Positions 17,515 through 28,932 are shown, counted from the stretch's first letter. The stretch: DNA of 36,176 nucleotides from Chara braunii (GCA_003427395.1 BFEA01000153.1:1723330-1759505), one strand, 5' to 3'. The notes: a model not told the origin generated them from the letters alone. Made by a program: numbers and translations.

Positions 17515-19700
17515 GGACCTCTGTCCTGGCAGGGGCTCTTGAGGAACTCTCACTGTCATATATCGGAGTCTCGTCCTTGAGATAGGGGGCAGTTACTGTC
17601 TCCCTAGACTCAAGGCAAGGAGAGTCTCCGCCCCCAATCACAACACAGGATATACATTCACTTGCGCTCACCTCCCGCCTCTCACCGAAACTTCCTTCGT
17701 CACTGCATTCCCCCCGAGAGGCACCCAAATAGGGAGGTTCTCTTAGGGTTCCACTCATGATGGGACGTCCTCTCGAGTGCGATCGAGGTGGTACTCGTGG
17801 CGGCACGACTTGGACCCGTAGGCTCTTACAGGTCATCCCTGTCGATCTACCGACCTCATACGGTGACCCTAGCTGGTTCGGAGGGGGACTACCCCCATGT
17901 CTGTCTCTCGACTCCTCCCAATGGAGGTCCCATCGGTCATCCTCTGCCTTACAGTCCCAACTCGGCACGCGTGTATATCCCTCACTTGCATCCTCACCGC
18001 TAAGGCCTCTCCACTTCGGACCCAACGGTCCTAGAGGCAGTCCACCATTCTATCTTAACTCATGTTTTCGGTTCCGATCGTCCAATCTCTCTCCATAGTA
18101 CCAATCTTCGTACCTAGGATCGGACTCCATCTTCGACTCGCGACCCCGTTAATATTTGTCTAACTGCTTCCGCATGTACTCTCTCACATCACTGTCATCC
18201 GTCGTGAACACTACCTTTGTTACGTCGTCAAAGGTAACTGCATCCCCTAATGCTTCCTCTAATATCTATTGCCGCTTCTTCTCAGACAAGTGCGTCATGT
18301 ACAAAACACACCTCTCCACTTCACACAATAGTCCACGGTCTATCAGCGCTTGGGAGAGCGCTTTGAACCTCTCAGTAAAGGCCACAAGGCTCTCTTCAGG
18401 CCCCCTTGTCATCTCTCTCAACCCATCCATTGTGGGGAGCGTATCATCGCAGGCAAAGAGCCTCAGAAAGTCCGAATGCTGTAAAACGTTATCTATCTAC
18501 TCTCGCTCTGAAAATCTCTTCCGCAGGGCATAAACCTCTCATCCTTAGGGTAGGCTGCCCTTATCACANNNNNNNNNNNNNNNNNNNNNNNNNNNNNNNN
18601 NNNNNNNNNNNNNNNNNNNNNNNNNNNNNNNNNNNNNNNNNNNNNNNNNNNNNNNNNNNNNNNNNNNNNNNNNNNNNNNNNNNNNNNNACCTCTCATCCT
18701 TAGGGTAGGCTGCCCTTATCACATCATCCACCTCAAGGTCTGAATGCTGTAAAACGTTATCTATCTACTCTCGCTCTGAAAATTTCTTCCACAGGGCATA
18801 AACCTCCCATCTCCTTACAAACGTCGTAACGTCATGACGTGCAAAATATAAGGACCCTCCCCCAATGTTAACATCGTAACAAGGGACTCGGTATCCCTCG
18901 TAAGAGTCATTCATCGATCCTTCTATTGTTGGATCATAGGGCCGGCTCAAGTCAGGTTCAGTCCTAACCCTATCATGGTACTCGGTCTCTTGCCGTCCCC
19001 CAGGGGTCCGCGGACTAGGAGCCCACCGATCTTCATCCCACTCCTCTCGCCTTGTTGCCCCTAAAGTGACCTGCTCGTGCCCACAAACTTTTCTTATACC
19101 GCTATCTCCCTTGTTAACCGTTCCTTTCCCCGAAACTCCCATGTGCTCCCGCCCGCTCTAAGCATTAACCTCTCTGGTAGATCGCTCCTCGTGGTCCGTC
19201 CACCCGGTATCCAAGTTGGACACAACCCCCGAATCTGTCCATCCAGCTTCACGCGCGACCCCACCCCCGATTTCAATCACTCCCTGTCTCTGTCGCTTCG
19301 GCTCCTGTCCTTTTCCAACAGCAAAGTCATAGCTATTTTGTTCCAGTCGGCTCGCTCATCTGGTCTCTCGAACCGACGTAGCACCAATCTCAACCACTCT
19401 TCCCCCGCAGTTTAACCCTATCCTCGACTCGCAATCTATCGACTCCGTCCGAGCGATCCCCCATGCTCGCGCAATCCTCATCTCAGTTGATCGCTCTCTC
19501 AAAAGTAACTGTGATCCCCTTTCCATTCGGACCGCATCATCCTCATTTTTCCACTCCATTGTCCCCGATTGTCTCTGAGTTGTCCCTTACCAGAGGGGTA
19601 CAAGCGTACTTTTCCGCCTCACTCCACACCCTCCTCGAGGTCTAGCTTCTCTCTCTTTCTTCTATCACTATCGGACTTTGCCACCCACAGATTGCTCTCG
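17515..19700 (-). pseudogene. Retrotransposon gag, degraded
   Basis: Best-preserved core, minus strand about 18.2-18.45 kb: PTMDGLREMTRGPEESLVAF then TERFKALSQALIDRGLLCEV, the typical capsid pattern of Retrotrans_gag proteins, followed by VLYMTHLSEKKRQ. Upstream (18.77-19.14 kb) is SMNDSYEGYRVPCYDVNIGG then TTFVRRWEVYALWKKF. Stops interrupt the frame several times, e.g. after LSEKKRQ and twice at QSESR, and an N-gap splits it. Downstream (18.0-17.5 kb) is a charged, Arg/Gly/Ser-rich region with no CCHC knuckle. Gag proteins package the element RNA. No active polyprotein is possible from this copy. Confidence 0.72.
18569..18688. other. 120-N assembly gap with overlapping flanks
   Basis: The 35 bases before the gap (18534-18568, ending GCTGCCCTTATCACA) are repeated exactly after it (18689-18723). 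A larger diverged duplication (GTAAAACGTTATCTATCTAC at about 18480 and 18748) surrounds it. The contigs probably overlap, or a tandem repeat was collapsed. Confidence 0.95.
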
Positions 19701-21135
19701 TCGAACCCCTACTAACGCCCACGTCCATTTGTTCAATATCTGCTTGGTCACCTTCAGTCCAAGTTACCCACCTACTTAATTATAGGAGAAACCTTGATGA
19801 GGTTTAGCCCTCAATTCATGACCCCTAGGACTTTGGTCACGTGAGAGACCACCCTGGCCCTGCAAGGAGAAGGTGCCTGTGAGCCCAAGGGGATCAAATG
19901 GACCTATGGGGGAACGCCGCCTCACTCGGCTACCCCACTATCCTCCCCCCTTCAGAGTTCCTCTAACTTCCAAGAACAAGGGCTAGCCGCGAGCACAGGC
20001 TATCCCCAATGAGAAGTGGCAACCCTCTTAAACGAGTTGGACCGAAGTCACACGCCTGTACCCTATATCCCCCAACTTGACCGACCGACTCTAGGATTAT
20101 CCTATCTAGCACCGTACCTCTACTAGGTCCACGGATGGCACACCAGGAGCGGAATAACCTGATCCCACTCCCCCATGGACAAACCGCTAATCAGACCTAG
20201 CCCACTCTCTATTCAATAAATCACCTAGCCTTACTAGTACCTCCCAGACTCTCCTTCTAGACCCGGGCCCCTTCGCCCCTCTACGTCCACTCAGCGGCGG
20301 TAGAGACTAAAAGGGTTGCACACACACAGCAAAAGAGACGGCCCGGGTTCAAGGGTTGAGTTAGGGGCATGGGTGTTGTCTCCCCCCTTCCCTTGCACAC
20401 CCAGTCAAGATAATTTAGGCACACACGGTCAGCCCTCACCCCATTTCCTTTTCACCCGATCGCCACAGGTCATGCAAAAAAAAACAGACTACAAACACTC
20501 AGCCCATCCAAACAACAAAATACACATAGCCCACACCCCGTTTGAAACCCACACTCTGAACTCCCCAATACTTATCACCCCCTTTTTCCTCTGCTGCTGC
20601 CTCCCCTTCTAACACCGTGACTTCCCCTTCTCACTACCATTCCCTCCACAGTGAAGCCCCCCCCAATTCCCCATAAGGGTACGAAGCACTGACCTCGCAA
20701 CTCCAGGGTACCAAGTAGCACGGGATGATGTTTCCATTCACTGTCGCCGTTGTCACCACCTATCACTGTCGTTGTTTGCCACTGTTACCACGGTCTGCTG
20801 TCGCAGTAACTCCAATACCCCCCGTCATGGCAGCCCCCACTGTCATTGTGACCTCAACCTGCTGCTACTGTCGATCCCACCACCTGCTTGTCACCGGTAC
20901 ACATTGCTATCGTTGTCTGTGTCGTCGTTGCTGCAGCCACTGACGTCGCTGTCCAAGCCCTCATCGTTGCCGCTGTCACAATTGCCCTCTACGGTCACTG
21001 TTGTCCTCACAGTCACTACTAATGCTGCATGCCACAGCTCCACGTTCCTGTCGCTATTACCGCCCATTCTCTGTCACGCGTACACCTCTCCTTCTCTTCC
21101 TTTCGGTTCAAGGCCAGCCGAGGCTGCGGAAGCCC

Positions 21136-21153
21136 TTCTCGGCAAAGGCACCA
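21136..21153 (-). promoter_or_regulatory. Primer binding site of the LTR retrotransposon
   Basis: Minus strand: LTR end CCCGACA, then AAG, then TGGTGCCTTTGCCGAGAA. TGG plus a tRNA acceptor complement directly inside an LTR is the expected layout. It closely resembles the TGGCGCCGTTGCCGGGG-type sites of plant Ty3/gypsy (Tat/Athila) elements, as I remember them. Confidence 0.72.
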
Positions 21154-21156
21154 CTT

Positions 21157-21528
21157 TGTCGGGTAAACTTAGGGACACCCCCCCCCAGCGGCGGGACTTC
21201 GCGGCGCGACGCTCTACGAACCCCGCTCGCGCCGGCTCTAGGCACTACCAACTGGAAGTTCGGCCCGCGCCATCAGCCCGTCACCCAGTTGTCACAAGGG
21301 AAAAGATCGAACTCACCCGCCCGGGACGGGGCCTGCCATACCTGGCCCAAAAGGAAAGTCTTGATTGCACCTTCCACCGATCTCAGGTGCCTGGGAGGTT
21401 CTCCGGACACCAGTGACGGCGAAAGTGCGAAGGCTCCCTACCTGCGGACGCCAGCGACGAAACGGGAGTTTTATAGGTTCTTGCCAGGCAATCTCGCGCA
21501 ACTGCGAAGTTCGAAAAATTCTTTAACA
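21157..21528 (-). repeat. 5' LTR
   Basis: Partner of 17130-17502. Ends are TGTTAAAG and CCCGACA on the minus strand. Outside it, from 21529, the sequence differs from the interior copy after GGGAA. The leader between the PBS and gag (about 19.7-21.1 kb) has no ORF of note. Confidence 0.82.
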
Positions 21529-22600
21529 GGGAAACAAAAAACTGAGAACTGTTTGCAACTGACAAACACGAGTACCAGAAAGATTAGGAACAACTCGTGG
21601 ATAGTGAGCTCGAGTGACAGTAAATTCAAAACAGTTGGTAACCAGATAATTGAGTGACAAAAGGTTCACAACAGTTCGTGGCTTGAGAGCATGGGTGACA
21701 GAACAAGAAGTTCACAGTAAACCCTATCCAGCGAACCCGAATGACCGTTCAGAGCAACTCATAACTGGCGAGCTCGAGTGACAGAAAATTCAAAACCGTT
21801 GGTAACCAAAGGGTTGAGCGACAAAAAGAAAAAGAATTCAAAACAGTTCACAACTCTTGATCAGCTAACTTCGAGTGACAAAGAAAGCTCCGAGTGGTTC
21901 GTATCCATCGAGCACGAATGCCAGAAGGTTCAGAACGGCTCATAACCGGCGAGATCAAGAATCCTGAGAAAAGGAGTAACCGGCTAGCTTAGCACAACGG
22001 CCAGCGAGAGCGAGGGAGTGCCTTCGCCCATAACATGGTGTAGCCAGCTGACCATTGAGCACAACGAAAGTTCACTGACAGACCGGCTAGTTCTACTAGG
22101 ACCTCGAAGATGACCCGCGGAAATAGAGCGACCGGCGAACCACGAGCTCGAATGAGCTCTGGGTCTGTCGCCCGTTTTTAGCCAGCGAGCCTCCCTGAGG
22201 AATTCGTCACCAGCTGTATCAGCGAGCTAGCTCACGATTAGGCAAAAGCCCCGTGTCCCGCGAGCTCGTCCGAAGGGCTCGTGCCCCGTAACCGGAGAGC
22301 CGTCTTCTGACAAACGCGTAGCCAGGCTAGATCCCAGTGACTGGCGAGCCTCGTGAATGAAGAACAAGCTTGCAAGGAGCAGCGCCTGGGGGACCTTGGA
22401 CGAAGAGCAAGATCGTGGCTGGTCGGACGATCAGTGATCTTAGTGACAACGAATCGGGCGCGTAATTGAGCGGATGCCGGCAAACTCAGTTGAAGTGCTT
22501 CGCAGCCGAGAACGACCGGCGGGACCGCAGATACTCGGACACGCATGAGCAGTGGACGCGCAGCGAAGAAGTTACGAACTTGGCGACTGTGACGGCCCTC
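21529..22600. repeat. Degenerate dispersed repeats, no gene
   Basis: A 40-base phrase starting GAGCTCGAGTGACAG and ending AAAAC(A/C)GTTGGTAACCA occurs at 21607 and 21769. Shorter variants (GAGTGACA, TTCA-AAACAGTT, CGAGC) recur through 21.55-22.2 kb, suggesting an old tandem satellite. From 22.2 to 22.6 kb I recognise nothing. Confidence 0.6.
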
Positions 22601-22900
22601 TCGCCTTTTTCTCGCTCTCTTCAACTCTCTTTCCGCCGACGCCGGTCCCTCCTCTTTCTCTCTCTTCCTTCCTCTTTCTCTGCCTCGCCCACTTCCGCTC
22701 GCCGCGAAGTATCACCGTGCCACCCCGACCTTTCTTCTCCCCCCCCTTCTCCCTCTCTCTCTCCTTCTCTTTCTCTCTTTCACTCTTTTTTCCCCCTTCT
22801 CTCTCTCCCTTCCTTTTTCTCCCTCGCTCTTGCCCTCGCTCTCGCTCTCTCTCTCCCTCCCTCCCTTCTCTCTTCCTCTCCCTCCCTCTCTCTCGAAGGC
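22600..22900. repeat. ~300-bp polypyrimidine tract
   Basis: The plus strand is almost entirely C and T, mostly CTCTC, CCCT and TTCTC blocks. The minus-strand frames read Arg/Glu/Lys only (e.g. REREKEKEREREK), a composition artefact. Long mirror-like polypurine:polypyrimidine DNA can form triplexes. Confidence 0.85.
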
Positions 22901-23204
22901 CTCCGTGTCGAGTTCGTCTTCGGCGCCCCTGTGCGTCCTCCCGTATCCGGTGCAACCCCCGTCCCTCTTCTCCTTCCCGCGACCTCGCCCGAACCCGGGC
23001 CTTGCCCAGGGCCAAGCTCTAGTGTGCGAATAAGCGATGGCAGAGGCTCGCAGATGCAGCTCGAGCCCTAGGCGTCGACATGCGCTTTGGTTTCGCTGTT
23101 CCCCTCCCCTCAGTAGCTCCCGAAGGCTCGAGGTTTTCTCGATCACGGACTTCCCTCCCGTGCGTGCGAGCCGCTGCCTCATGCCCGTCTCCGGTGCGTA
23201 ACGA

Positions 23205-23226
23205 ATCTCTCTCTCTCTCTCTCTCT

Positions 23227-23307
<81 letters not shown>
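23205..23307. repeat. Compound (CT)n-(TA)n microsatellite
   Basis: (CT)n with one TA break near 23231, then (TA)n from 23271. No common hairpin abuts it. Confidence 0.97.
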
Positions 23308-23309
<2 letters not shown>

Positions 23310-23447
23310 TGGCGTGCGCAACCGAGCTCGCCTCCCCTTAACGAGCAGCCTTCCGATCTTGGCTCTCGCAGCCCGAACTCCGAGCTCCTGTTTGTGCGCA
23401 ACGCGCATGCACTACCCTCAAGCGCTCCCGCGAGCTTCCCGTGCGCT

Positions 23448-23572
23448 TCCCCATACACCCCTCCGTGCTCGTCGTACATCTCCCCGCACATCCCACCGTG
23501 CTCTTCGTGCCTCTCCCCGCACATCCCACCGTGCTCTTCGTGCATCTCCCCGCACATCCCACCGTGCGCTAC
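23448..23572. repeat. 33-bp minisatellite, ~3.7 copies
   Basis: TCCCCGCACATCCCACCGTG recurs at 23481, 23514 and 23547, exactly 33 apart, joined by CTCTTCGTGC(A/C)TC. Because 33 is a multiple of 3, both strands show an 11-residue repeat (plus: SPHIPPCSSCI-like; minus: HGGMCGEMHEE-like). Neither frame has other evidence of coding. Confidence 0.9.
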
Positions 23573-24869
23573 GAACTCCTCTCGCACGAGGCTCAGCGCT
23601 CTCACGTGCGCTTCGTGCGCTATCTTTGCCTCTCTCGACAAGATCCCCCCTTTTCTGTCTCCTCCTCTCCTCCCTTTAGACTCCTCTGGTCGGCATCGAC
23701 CAGGTGCTCGTCCACCAGCACTGGTTCGTTTGCCTTAGTCAGATCCCCCTTTTCTGGCCCCTTCTCCCGACATTCTCTCTTGCTACTGTGCACGCACGCG
23801 CCCTTCAAGAAGACCAGAGGTAGTTATCAAGAACTGCCTCTCTACTCACACCCGTTCACCAACGAGCCTTTCCCGTTTTCCTTTCCCCTGCCGTGCTCCC
23901 TGCACCTTCCCTCTCCCCTGGGCCAGATACATCCTCTTCAAAATTCGACCCCCTTCCCGCTCGTTCGCCCTTAATGGCTAGATGAGGCTCCCGAATCGTC
24001 TGTCCCCAGCAAAGTTCAAACGCAGGCCTATATTTCAACTGGCCTAAATGTATCTGACCCCCAAGCCGAGGTATGTTCTTCTCTCAATTTCACCTCACAC
24101 TACCTACCTACCACTACTCCCAATTGTAGGCATACAGGGAACCCTGCAGCAGCCAGAACCTTTTTCACGAGAGAACATGCAGGGGCCGTGCCGACCAGCA
24201 GGTGGGTGATACCTACCAGGGGATAGGCGGTAGTCACCAAAGACCACGCCAACAGGACCAAACCCTTTTCCCAAGTTCCCTATTGTTTTCATGCTTCCCC
24301 GACGATACAGTGGCGGCACCCATGTCACCCTACTTGTATGGCCGCTCGGCAACACTGTACGACCAACCGCTGATGCATTGCCCAAACCTCCAAGAGCCGC
24401 GTCGACTGCATGTCGTGCGGTGTGGCCCTGACGACCATCAAGAAGGCCCGAGTCGCAAAAGATGGTGCCCAATAACTATAGCAGAGACTTATGGTAAAAC
24501 TAGTCGTTGTCGACGCCCGCGGATGGATCCTTCCACCGTCGTTATTTGACCCTCGCCCCCACACGTTGTCACCCACCATCGCCTTGTCGTCCCAAACCCC
24601 ACTGGATAGGAAATCGGGTACCCCCAAGCCCCATCTTTCTGCCGCCTGTACACCGTTCCCCCACACCTCACGCAAACTCCTCCGCATATGCCTCGCAAAC
24701 CCAAACTCAACCGAAACCCCCCAAGCATAAGTAGACAAAACCCCCAAACAAGCGAAAATAACCAATCGCATAGACACAAACAGACGCAAAAAATTAAAAA
24801 AAAGGCTCGACTGGTAGGCAGCCGCCCGACACCACTGCGTGGGCCGGATATACCGAGGTGCTCTGACGA
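23573..24869. other. No recognised gene
   Basis: Pyrimidine-rich to 23.95 kb, then mixed sequence. Overlapping open frames on both strands lack motifs. The minus-strand frames at 24.3-24.85 kb may contain remnants continuing from the zinc-finger gene, but I cannot align them to anything. Confidence 0.45.
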
Positions 24870-25466
24870 CGGAGACGCTTCTAGAGAAGACACCGTCTCG
24901 CATTTCTGTAATGCGATATGAAAAATCGACAGAAATGTCGTTTGCCACTCGCGGTGCCACAAGATGGCGTGCGCATCCCGTGGCCAATCGTCACAACGTA
25001 GATCCAACTCTTTCCATCCAGTAGCCTCTGCTAGACTCCCTGCCCATGTCAAACACTCTCAACTATTACGATACGCGATGTCTCTCATGTTGAATCTCGG
25101 GTCTGTGAGAAGTGACAAGAGAGCATCTATGTCGCTCTGCAACATACCGACGCCGCCCCTGGCGCAGAAAATCAGTGTCGCCAACTTGCGAGAGCTATCA
25201 AAAGACTCGACAGGCTGAGGTTGCTGCTCTTCAAATGTCCCGCCCTCCCCGTCTACATTCTCGGGGGCCCCGACGTCCTCGCTCTCATCGCTTACGAGAT
25301 TCATTGCACCTATACTTGATGGTCCGGCGTCATCGACCACATCCATTTCCTGCCCATGTGTTCTTTTGTCCACCACGGCCAGGCATGCCCTCGCACGATG
25401 TGAGTTCAAAATTCGTAATGGCATGAAAGGCTTGCCACAGTCGCACACCCGTGGACCGCTGTCCAT
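24870..25466 (-). pseudogene. N-terminus of a transposase-like gene with a zinc finger
   Basis: From the ATG at 25466: VCDCGKPFMPLRILNSHRAR followed by AC gives CxC-x(14)-H-x(4)-C, a degenerate zinc finger. Then come an acidic linker and the block LQSDIDALLSLLTDPRFNMR leading to DIAYRNS. A TGA at 25059-25061 is followed in the same frame by ECLTWAGSLAEATGWKELDL and CDDWPRDAHAILWHRE, so the domain continues past the stop. This order (C2H2-like finger, acidic linker, DPxFNxxD, W...W) is what I recall for Plavaka/CACTA-like transposase N-termini, but that is inference. It could be the N-terminal counterpart of the fragment at 15.9-17.0 kb. The frame fades at about 24.87 kb. Confidence 0.5.
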
Positions 25467-26240
25467 TTTCTATGCACGCAGTGCATTCCAAAAATAAACA
25501 GAGCGGTGCGGACAGTGTTTTGATCAACATTTTGTACATTGGTTCAGGTCGTTTGAATTATAAGTTGCAGAGCATATTTTGTTATATTATGTAAGTGTCA
25601 CACATCCTCTTCTCTAGGAGAAAGACATAGAGAGGGAGTACTGATTGCCCTTTTTCGTACGAATGGTCTGTGTTGCTGATCCCAATTGACAAAGATTAGT
25701 AGTCAACCGTGCGACACGATAATTTATATGCCATGACAGGTTCTATGGTCGTGTAGGAAGAGGCAACGACTTACGCATGATACACGATATATGACACAAC
25801 ATTCATCACCAGGTTTGTGCGGCTGCCCAAGTTCGCAACTATCCTTCCCCGACGTTTGTGAATGTGGTATGTGTTTTCCATATCCGCGTAAAAATGATTG
25901 CACGTCGGCACCTCAGCCGACCTCCGCAACCACTTCCAAAATATTTCACAACCTAGTACATTTGAATTTAAATTACAAAGAATGCAAAAAAAAAACACAA
26001 CATACACACATTGGTCATCACAGGGGTCTGATGTGTCTCGCGTACTCTAAAAGGCAACAAATTATGACATACATCGTAATAATCATCAAATTATTGAAAT
26101 ATTGTTCAATCCTGTGTCTGCACGCTGTAGTGAACCGCATATACTTGAAGAGGCAAACAACAGGCAGCATGACACAGAACCCGCAGATGGATGTACAAGT
26201 TCTAATATAGCTACAACTCGACATATGACAAAGAGAGACA

Positions 26241-26241
<1 letters not shown>
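25467..26241. other. No gene recognised
   Basis: AT-rich spacer between the zinc-finger fragment and the long (GA)n tract; short frames only. Confidence 0.5.
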
Positions 26242-26329
<88 letters not shown>

Positions 26330-26330
26330 N

Positions 26331-26387
<57 letters not shown>
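26242..26387. repeat. Long (GA)n microsatellite
   Basis: About 146 bases of GA with one N at 26330, running directly into the hairpin at 26388. Confidence 0.97.
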
Positions 26388-26390
<3 letters not shown>

Positions 26391-26459
26391 TCACTAGTGC
26401 GGGTCAGAACGACAACAAACAGCACCGGTGGACACTGATATGACACGCAGAAGTGAACC
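26388..26459. repeat. Common-arm hairpin abutting (GA)n
   Basis: Left arm GGTTCACTAGTGCGGGTCA (26388-26406), right arm TGACACGCAGAAGTGAACC (26441-26459). Both arms are of the CACTAC type; the spacer is 34 bases. Confidence 0.92.
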
Positions 26460-26625
26460 CGACCGTCGTTGAAATTGAGGCAGACATAGAGGGATGTATA
26501 GGTTGAGAGATGTACAGGTTGAGCTTCCCATGCGTATCAAAACGTATGTGCACTGGTTGTTTGTACTACCACTCTTAGACTATTGCTCTATGTTATTCAT
26601 GTCTGTCATCATCCCTGATGTCCAG

Positions 26626-28147
26626 CTATTCTGTCGTAGTGTGTGGGTGTGTCTCCGGTCGCTGCCGTGACCAAGCACTAACTATTGCATCTCCTGTTGA
26701 CAAGCCGAGGTGCAATGTCTCTCCCCAAGCTGTCGCTAGTGCGCCGTGTACGGGGCAACTCAGGTTGACTCCCCATGTCAGTGACGTTGCTAGCACAGCC
26801 TCTCTATTGACCAGAACAAACCATCCCTTGCCAACACGTGACCACTTTTTCCTCTTGTTTCATGATTTCATTATGCTGGTCATTGCGGCATATTGTCGTG
26901 CATCATCTGGTATTGCCCACTTCATCACAACACGCAACAGTTTGTGCGGATCGGGAAAAGCACGTGCCAACCTCAGAATTGCATGTACCCACCCTTTTGT
27001 CACTTGTCCACCCGCCCCCTTCAAATCATAGTATACATAATGTTCCTCGTCTTCCTCGTCGCTGCTGACATCGTTGTTTCTCACTTCCACGTCAGAAGAT
27101 GATGCCCCCTCATCCTCTTCTTCGTCTTCTTCTTCTGCACTGTCTGTGTACTCTGCACAACAACTTGGCAAATCGACCTCTTCAAATCCACGATCACACT
27201 GTTCTTTCTCCATTGTGAAATCATTGAAGATATCGAAATACACTAACTCCTCTCTCGTTGTTGTCTGCATAGGAGACACATCGACTGCCATACTGGTTAT
27301 TGATTCTTGTGCTGCTGATGTCTGTCCGTTGTTTGGAATGATTGCTAAATTTGTTTTCCTGAACATCACCTTCCACCCTTCTTCTCTTTCTCTTTGTCTC
27401 TCAACATCGCAACTTGCAAGACCGAGCCGCTCCAAAGCAGTTGATAATAACTCCCCCCACAATAGTCTGCCAGATATGATGTTGTCTTCTGTTCTTGCTG
27501 GCACAAATTCTATCAAATCTTGACCCTGTTGTGCAAACTCTATGACTTTGTGCAACGCCTCATGGATGACGTTCCTGTCGTCGACACTCTTTTTAATGAA
27601 GTCCACAAGTTGATCCAGCAGAATATATTTCACACCATCTGCAACAATGACAAAAACATCTTGAAAGTCTTCTGGCGGTGTTTGTGTAATGTTCTTCATT
27701 CTGGACAACACCAATATTTCTGCAGCACCACTCTCCAACTCGTCTTTTGACCCATCAACCAGCATTCCCCCATTCCATGCCACAGTGGTCAGTAACTTCT
27801 TGAAATCCGCAGGTCTATATGTCCGCACTTTCTGCTGCATTGTCATGTGCACGTCTCCTTCTTCACACATCCCTTCGCTGCGCATCCACAGGACCACTCC
27901 TTTTAGACTGTATGCACTGTCTTCCACATCGTTGTCCACATGTACATGTGGTAATATCTCTAAAGCATTGCAAGAGTGTTCGTGCTATGACACAACCCTC
28001 GCAGTTTGCCATGATCATGGATCTCATATCCATAGGGACTATGAAGTACCTTGACACCCTGTCCTGAAGCAAAGACAACTCACTGTCACCGTTGTAGTGG
28101 ACGCTCTCCTTTACATACTTCATTACCTCTGCAAGAGCAGCCTCCAC
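26626..28147 (-). pseudogene. Unknown ~500-residue protein with acidic linker; one frameshift, one in-frame stop
   Basis: Starts after a possible acceptor (GTAGCATAG) with VEAALAEVMKYVKESVHY and LLQDRVSRYFIVPMDMRSMI. A one-base shift near 27.97 kb leads into ALEILPHVHVDNDVEDSAYS. The middle reads YRPADFKKLLTTVAWNGGML, DVFVIVADGVKYILLDQLVD and NIISGRLLWGELLSTALERL. An acidic linker follows (AEEEDEEEDEGASSSD, SSDEEDEEHYVYYD), then VTKGWVHAILRLARAFPDPH. A TGA at 26860-26862 is followed in frame by NKRKKWSRVGKGWFVLVNRE and LTWGVNLSCPVHGALATAWG, ending at a TAG (26626). The continuing frames suggest it was recently intact. I recognise no family. The transposon-rich setting and charged linker resemble the protein set at 11.8-13.7 kb. 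Confidence 0.6.
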
Positions 28148-28235
28148 CTATGCTACTGACATCGACATGATGCATACGGTTGGTCTGTCGTCCTCTTCTC
28201 TCTGCCAGCGGAAACACACAATGATGTCATCGACA

Positions 28236-28452
28236 TGTGTGTGTGTGTGTGTGTGTGGCGTCTATGTATGAACCTATGTGGATGTTTGTGTGTCTTTGTG
28301 TATATGTCTATGGATGTGTGTGTATGAATGGTCTGTGCGTGTGTCTTCGTGTCTGTTCTTAAGTTGGCTACTGCGTGCCATTCGAAGTCTCAACGTTCAT
28401 CATTCATCAGTTTCTGGCACGCAGTAGCCAACTTTAAGGGTGCATGCCAGAA

Positions 28453-28506
<54 letters not shown>

Positions 28507-28698
28507 GTCTATGTATGAACCTACGTGGATGTCCGTGTGTCTTTGTGTATATGTCTATGGATGTGTGTGTATGAATGGTCTGTGCGTGTGTCTTCGTGTC
28601 TGTTCCCAAGTTGGCTACTGCGTGTCATTCGAAGTCGCAACAGTCATCATTCGTAAGTTTTTGGCACGGAGTAGCCAACTTTAAGGGTGCATGCCAGA

Positions 28699-28745
<47 letters not shown>

Positions 28746-28856
28746 TTTCTGTATATGCCAGTGTGTGTGTGTGTGTGGGTCTTTCTGTATATTCCTGTGT
28801 GTGTGTGTGTATTTGTTATGCGTGTTTGCTTGTGCATGTGTTAGTGTGTGCGACTT
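28236..28856. repeat. (GT)n tracts with a 247-bp tandem duplication carrying hairpins
   Basis: Two copies, 247 bases apart, of a unit containing GTCTATGTATGAACCTA, a 20-bp-arm hairpin, AAGGGTGCATGCCAGAATGTG and a (GT)n tract (28458-28505 and 28700-28744). Hairpin 1: arms AAGTTGGCTACTGCGTGCCA at 28361-28380 and 28415-28434, perfect. Hairpin 2: 28608-28627 and 28662-28681, two arm changes. Frames reading CVCVCV are composition only. Confidence 0.93.
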
Positions 28857-28932
28857 CAGGTTGGCTACTGCGTGCCATTTGAAATCACAACGGACCTGTG
28901 TGGTCTGTGTATGGCACGCAATAGCCAACCTG
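28857..28932. repeat. Common-arm hairpin between (GT)n and (GACA)n
   Basis: CAGGTTGGCTACTGCGTGCC at 28857 with its complement ending 28932; 21 of 22 arm bases pair. The loop starts TTGAAATCACAAC, like hairpins 28361 and 28608 (TTCGAAGTCxCAAC). The (GACA)n satellite begins at its right edge. Confidence 0.94.

Larger units (their letters stand above)
17130..21528 (-). mobile_element. LTR retrotransposon, gag-bearing, no pol seen (~4.4 kb)
   Basis: Two direct repeats of about 372 bp (17130-17502 and 21157-21528) share TG...CA ends in the minus orientation (TGTTAAAG...CCCGACA). Three bases inside the right-hand repeat is a primer-binding-site-like sequence (21136-21153), which fixes the direction as minus. 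The interior encodes a degraded gag but no visible protease, reverse transcriptase or integrase, so this is either a non-autonomous gag-only element or one that has lost pol. No purine tract precedes the 3' LTR, and no 5-bp target duplication matches at the outer edges (CCCGC versus GGGAA), so internal loss or rearrangement is likely. Confidence 0.78.

Noticed and set aside
22238-23182. Arg/Glu-rich and Ser/Leu-rich ORFs
   Set aside because: They are translations of a CT/GA-rich tract.
23394-23641. 11-residue tandem repeat protein (SPHIPPCSSC or HGGMCGEMHEE)
   Set aside because: A 33-bp minisatellite keeps any frame open; no start, flanking domain or strand preference supports coding.
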